From positions 1 through 7,716 of the forward strand of contig JANXWQ010000152.1 in the NCBI GenBank assembly GCA_025351065.1: a DNA stretch of 7,716 nt, in the 5' to 3' direction. The position numbers were made by a program, and so were the translations under genes. The stretch is from Chthoniobacter sp. GTDB lineage: Bacteria; Verrucomicrobiota; Verrucomicrobiia; Chthoniobacterales; Chthoniobacteraceae. The notes beneath the pieces were generated by a model. It was not told the DNA's origin. It saw only the letters and a program-made list of their open reading frames with translations, and did not search any database. Of this stretch, positions 5,292 to 7,716 are shown piece by piece. Each line of letters opens with the position of its first letter. Positions within the stretch are counted from its first letter, which is position 1.

Positions 5292-6878
5292 TCAGCGGCC
5301 CGCGCGAGCGAGGGCGGCGGCGCGCTGGTATTGCTGGCGGAAATGGTCGGCGAGTTCTTTGGCGAGCTGGACTTCGGCGATTTTGTCGCCGCCGAGGGCG
5401 TCGCGCATGCGCCCGCCGGCGGCGGTGTAATCGACCGCGCTCACGTCTTCAAACGCGGCGCTGGCCTCGGGCGGAAAGTGCGCGGCGATGAGCGCGCGCC
5501 AGGCGGCGGTGAGTTCGTCGTGCGGGTCGATGCACATGACGCGGAAGGTGAAGGCGATGGAGCGGAACAGCGCGCCGGTCCACGCGTCGTGATAAGTGAA
5601 AGACTTGGCGAGTTCGTACGGATCGACCTCAGGATCGGAGCGCAGCGGGCGAAACTCGGGCGCGTAAAGTGCCGGCAGCACGGGCAGCCGGCGGAGCGCG
5701 TAACGCTGCGGGCCGCCGGGCGTGCCGACGTTCCAGTTCCACAGTTTCTGCGCCGCGGGCGACATGACGAACGCGATGAACTCGCGCGCCACCTCGGGAT
5801 GCGGCGCTCCGCGGAACAGCCCGATGGGATCGACGCCGACTGACGTGCCGCCAGCCGCGTTGACGTATTGCAGCCGCGAGCTGCCGTCGGCCTTGCGCAC
5901 GGCCTCGCTTTGGAAGCGCCCGTAAAAGTCGATGGTCATGCCGGCGGCGGCTTCGCCGGCCTCCACGTCGAGCGCGATCTTCGTTGAGGAGTCGGTGAAG
6001 TAGCGGGCGTTCGCGCCGATCTTCATCAGCAGCCGCAGGGCCTGCGTCCAGCCTTGGGCGACTGCGGCTGGCTCCCGCCCAGCCTCACCCATCTGCTGCT
6101 GGATGAGCATCTCGAAAGCCTTGTTCACCGAGCTGCTTTGCGTGGGATTGGCGAGGGCGATTTCGTGGGCGAAACGCGGGTTGGCGAGATCGGCCCAACG
6201 CGTCGGCGGCGCGAGGCCGAGCCGCGCGAGTGCGTCGGTGTTGAAACAAATGCCGAAGCTCGAAACGACGTTGCCGATCCAGCGGCCCTGCGGATCCCAA
6301 AACGGCTCGCCGCTCACGGTCTGCGGAACCTGACCCGCGCCGTCGCCGAACAGTTCCGGGTGCGCTTTGATGAAACCGCAATCCACCAGCCGCCCGGCTT
6401 TCGCCTGCTGCTGGAAGTCGTACGCGCCGCCGCCGAAAAACAGGTCGATCTTGCAGCCCACCTCCGACGCGAGAAACTCCCGCCGCGCTTGCTGCTCCGG
6501 CGTGTCCTGCGCGGGGTCTTTGGCTGGCGCAATCTTCGCATTGTCAAAGCTGCCCTCGACCGCCTTGCTCCACGGTTTGCCGAGCGTGCGCGTCCAGTGG
6601 TTTTGAAACGCGGCGAGATATTCCGACGCCACGTAGCGCCCGATCTCGCTCGTCCCGCCGGGCGTCCGCCAGTCCACGCGCACGCGCTCGCCGGTCCTGG
6701 CAAAATACTGCGCCTCGAAAGCGCGCCCGAACTCCGAGCGGATGGATTCATTGTGCGGCGTGATGATGACCAGCGCCCGCTCCTCCGCTTGCGCCCCGCG
6801 CTCCTGCTTTGGCCGCAGCAAAATCGGCCCCAGCAGCACGGCGACCAGCGCTAGCAAAAGCGGCCAGGTCGCTTTCAT
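5292..6878 (-). CDS. ABC transporter extracellular solute-binding protein, iron(III)/polyamine type
   Basis: This 528-aa type 2 periplasmic binding protein should capture a ligand outside the membrane and deliver it to the ABC importer whose ATPase is encoded just upstream. The N-terminus has one hydrophobic stretch (about residues 5-21) with no lipobox cysteine, so it is either a signal peptide, perhaps cut near AQA-EE (31), or an uncleaved anchor. Typical features follow: LVIITPHNESIRSEF (36-50), KIDLFFGGGAYDFQQQ (143-158), WIGNVVSSFGICFNTDAL (200-217, close to the hinge), NPTQSSSVNKAFEML (244-258), GMTIDFYGRF (313-322), and VDPIGLFRGAPHPEVAREFIAFVMSPAAQKLW (349-380, the usual late-family block). 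Most relatives have about 330-370 residues; here there is extra sequence around 85-140 and a tail after about 400. The start ATG overlaps the ATPase stop codon as ATGA. The ligand is not determined; ferric iron or a chelate is the best guess from family resemblance. Confidence 0.85.
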   Translation of the reverse strand: MKATWPLLLALVAVLLGPILLRPKQERGAQAEERALVIITPHNESIRSEFGRAFEAQYFARTGERVRVDWRTPGGTSEIGRYVASEYLAAFQNHWTRTLGKPWSKAVEGSFDNAKIAPAKDPAQDTPEQQARREFLASEVGCKIDLFFGGGAYDFQQQAKAGRLVDCGFIKAHPELFGDGAGQVPQTVSGEPFWDPQGRWIGNVVSSFGICFNTDALARLGLAPPTRWADLANPRFAHEIALANPTQSSSVNKAFEMLIQQQMGEAGREPAAVAQGWTQALRLLMKIGANARYFTDSSTKIALDVEAGEAAAGMTIDFYGRFQSEAVRKADGSSRLQYVNAAGGTSVGVDPIGLFRGAPHPEVAREFIAFVMSPAAQKLWNWNVGTPGGPQRYALRRLPVLPALYAPEFRPLRSDPEVDPYELAKSFTYHDAWTGALFRSIAFTFRVMCIDPHDELTAAWRALIAAHFPPEASAAFEDVSAVDYTAAGGRMRDALGGDKIAEVQLAKELADHFRQQYQRAAALARAGR

Positions 6879-7716
6879 CCCGGCAGGGCGACCACATCCT
6901 CGGGCTCCACGCTGGCGAAAAGCTCGCGCTCCGGGCTCAGCTCGACGAAGCGCGGGTTCAGCTCGAAGACCTTGAGCGCATCCGGCCCGGCGGCGAAGCG
7001 GTACTGCGCCATCTCGCCGAGATACACGCGCTCGGTCAGCCGCCCGGCGACCTCGTTTTGCCCGCCCGGCTGCGTCGCCAGCCGCCAGCTTTCGGGGCGG
7101 ATGGACAGCGTGCAGCTTTCGCCCGCGCCCGGCTGCCAGCCATTGCCGCCGAGCGTCGCGGCGAACTCGCGCACCGCCGTTGCCACCACCACCGCGCGGC
7201 CATTCACCGCACTGATTTTCCCTTCGATGAAATTCGTCTCGCCCATGAAATCCGCGACGAAGCGCGAGTGCGGATGCCGATAGACTTCCGCCGGCGTGCC
7301 CGTCTGGCGGATGTGTCCGCCTTCGAGAATCGCCATGCGGTCGGCGATCGACAGCGCCTCCTTTTGATCGTGCGTCACGTAGATCGCGGTGAGGCCGAAC
7401 TCCTTGCAGATGCGGCGGATTTCCGCGCGCATTTCCAACCGCAGCCGCGCGTCGAGATTCGACAGCGGCTCATCCAGCAGCAGGCAGCGCGGGCGGATGA
7501 CGAGCGCGCGAGCGAGCGCCACGCGCTGTTGCTGGCCGCCGGAGAGTTGATTGATTTTGCGTTCGCCGTAATCGGCCATGTGAACCGACGCGAGCGCCTG
7601 TCCCACGCGCTGCGCGATCTCGGGCACGGCCACCTTTCGCTCTTCGAGGCCGAATGCGACGTTCTTCGCCACCGTCATGTGCGGCCACAGCGCGTAGCTT
7701 TGAAACATCATGCCGG
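6875..7716 (-). CDS. ABC transporter ATP-binding protein, MalK/PotA/FbpC type (5'-truncated by window edge)
   Basis: This is the cytoplasmic ATPase of an importer. The frame is open to the window edge, and the first ATG in the window (7711) is internal: it falls in the Q-loop sequence GMMFQSYALWPHMT, and Walker A, about 75-80 residues upstream in the family, lies outside. Counting from that Met, the signature LSGGQQQR is at 56-63, Walker B CLLLDE at 76-81, the D-loop SNLDAR at 84-89, and the switch histidine H114 in VTHDQKEAL. FMGETNFIEG (155-164) leads into a C-terminal TOBE-type domain (about 165-275; SIRPESWRL at 203-211) as found in iron, polyamine and sugar importers. All visible catalytic motifs are intact. 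The TGA overlaps the ATG of the solute-binding protein gene by four bases, indicating coupled translation. The permease is not in the window and probably lies upstream. Polyamine, iron and sugar ATPases cannot be told apart from this sequence alone. Confidence 0.93.
   Translation of the reverse strand, partial: GMMFQSYALWPHMTVAKNVAFGLEERKVAVPEIAQRVGQALASVHMADYGERKINQLSGGQQQRVALARALVIRPRCLLLDEPLSNLDARLRLEMRAEIRRICKEFGLTAIYVTHDQKEALSIADRMAILEGGHIRQTGTPAEVYRHPHSRFVADFMGETNFIEGKISAVNGRAVVVATAVREFAATLGGNGWQPGAGESCTLSIRPESWRLATQPGGQNEVAGRLTERVYLGEMAQYRFAAGPDALKVFELNPRFVELSPERELFASVEPEDVVALPG

Noticed and set aside
5178..5843. A 221-codon plus-strand frame beginning MGAHVHKALIERGG
   Set aside because: Mostly antisense to the solute-binding protein gene, with Gly/Arg/Ala-rich shadow composition. 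Its non-overlapping start lies in the intergenic stretch and shows no domain.
6054..6854. A 266-codon plus-strand frame antisense to the solute-binding protein
   Set aside because: Shadow frame; the minus strand has strong family motifs and an ATGA junction with the ATPase gene.

Overview
The window is GC-rich and densely coded. It looks like chromosomal DNA of an environmental Gram-negative bacterium, most likely Verrucomicrobiota or a related PVC lineage (inference). Three things point there: a Tat-exported DUF1552 (HXXSHH) protein, a large secreted clan GH-A glycoside hydrolase with a built-in carbohydrate-binding module, and a dispersed-type 'CACGGATG' inverted repeat of a kind I associate with these genomes from memory. 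No rRNA, tRNA, CRISPR, transposase or phage gene is visible.

Left block (1-4932, + strand). It opens with the last 58 codons of a protein whose start lies outside the window, possibly the C-terminus of a membrane glycosyltransferase. Next come a DPM1-like family 2 glycosyltransferase (218-928), a secreted clan GH-A glycoside hydrolase (971-3538) and a DUF1552 protein (3571-4932). The gaps are about 30-40 nt, so the four may be co-transcribed. The first two would act in or at the cytoplasmic membrane. The last two carry Sec and Tat export signals and would act outside it. A palindromic repeat sits between the glycosyltransferase and the hydrolase, and one of its arms is read as the N-terminal part of the hydrolase signal peptide.

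Junction (4933-5291). The two blocks converge with only 15 nt between stop codons. A 69-residue single-span membrane protein of unknown function (5157-4948, - strand) has a clear Shine-Dalgarno sequence. It lies about 134 nt downstream of the transporter genes.

Right block (5292-7716, - strand). This is part of an ABC importer operon: an ATPase of the MalK/PotA/FbpC type with a TOBE domain, cut off by the window edge before its Walker A motif, and an unusually long (528 aa) extracellular solute-binding protein. The two overlap by ATGA, so they are translationally coupled. The binding protein most resembles the iron(III)/polyamine-type group, but the substrate is not settled. No permease is present, and it should lie beyond position 7716.

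I see no clearly new multi-gene system. The most unusual points are the repeat-derived signal peptide, the carbohydrate-binding module inserted inside the GH-A barrel, the oversized binding protein, and the DUF1552 gene without its usual cytochrome-type partner.
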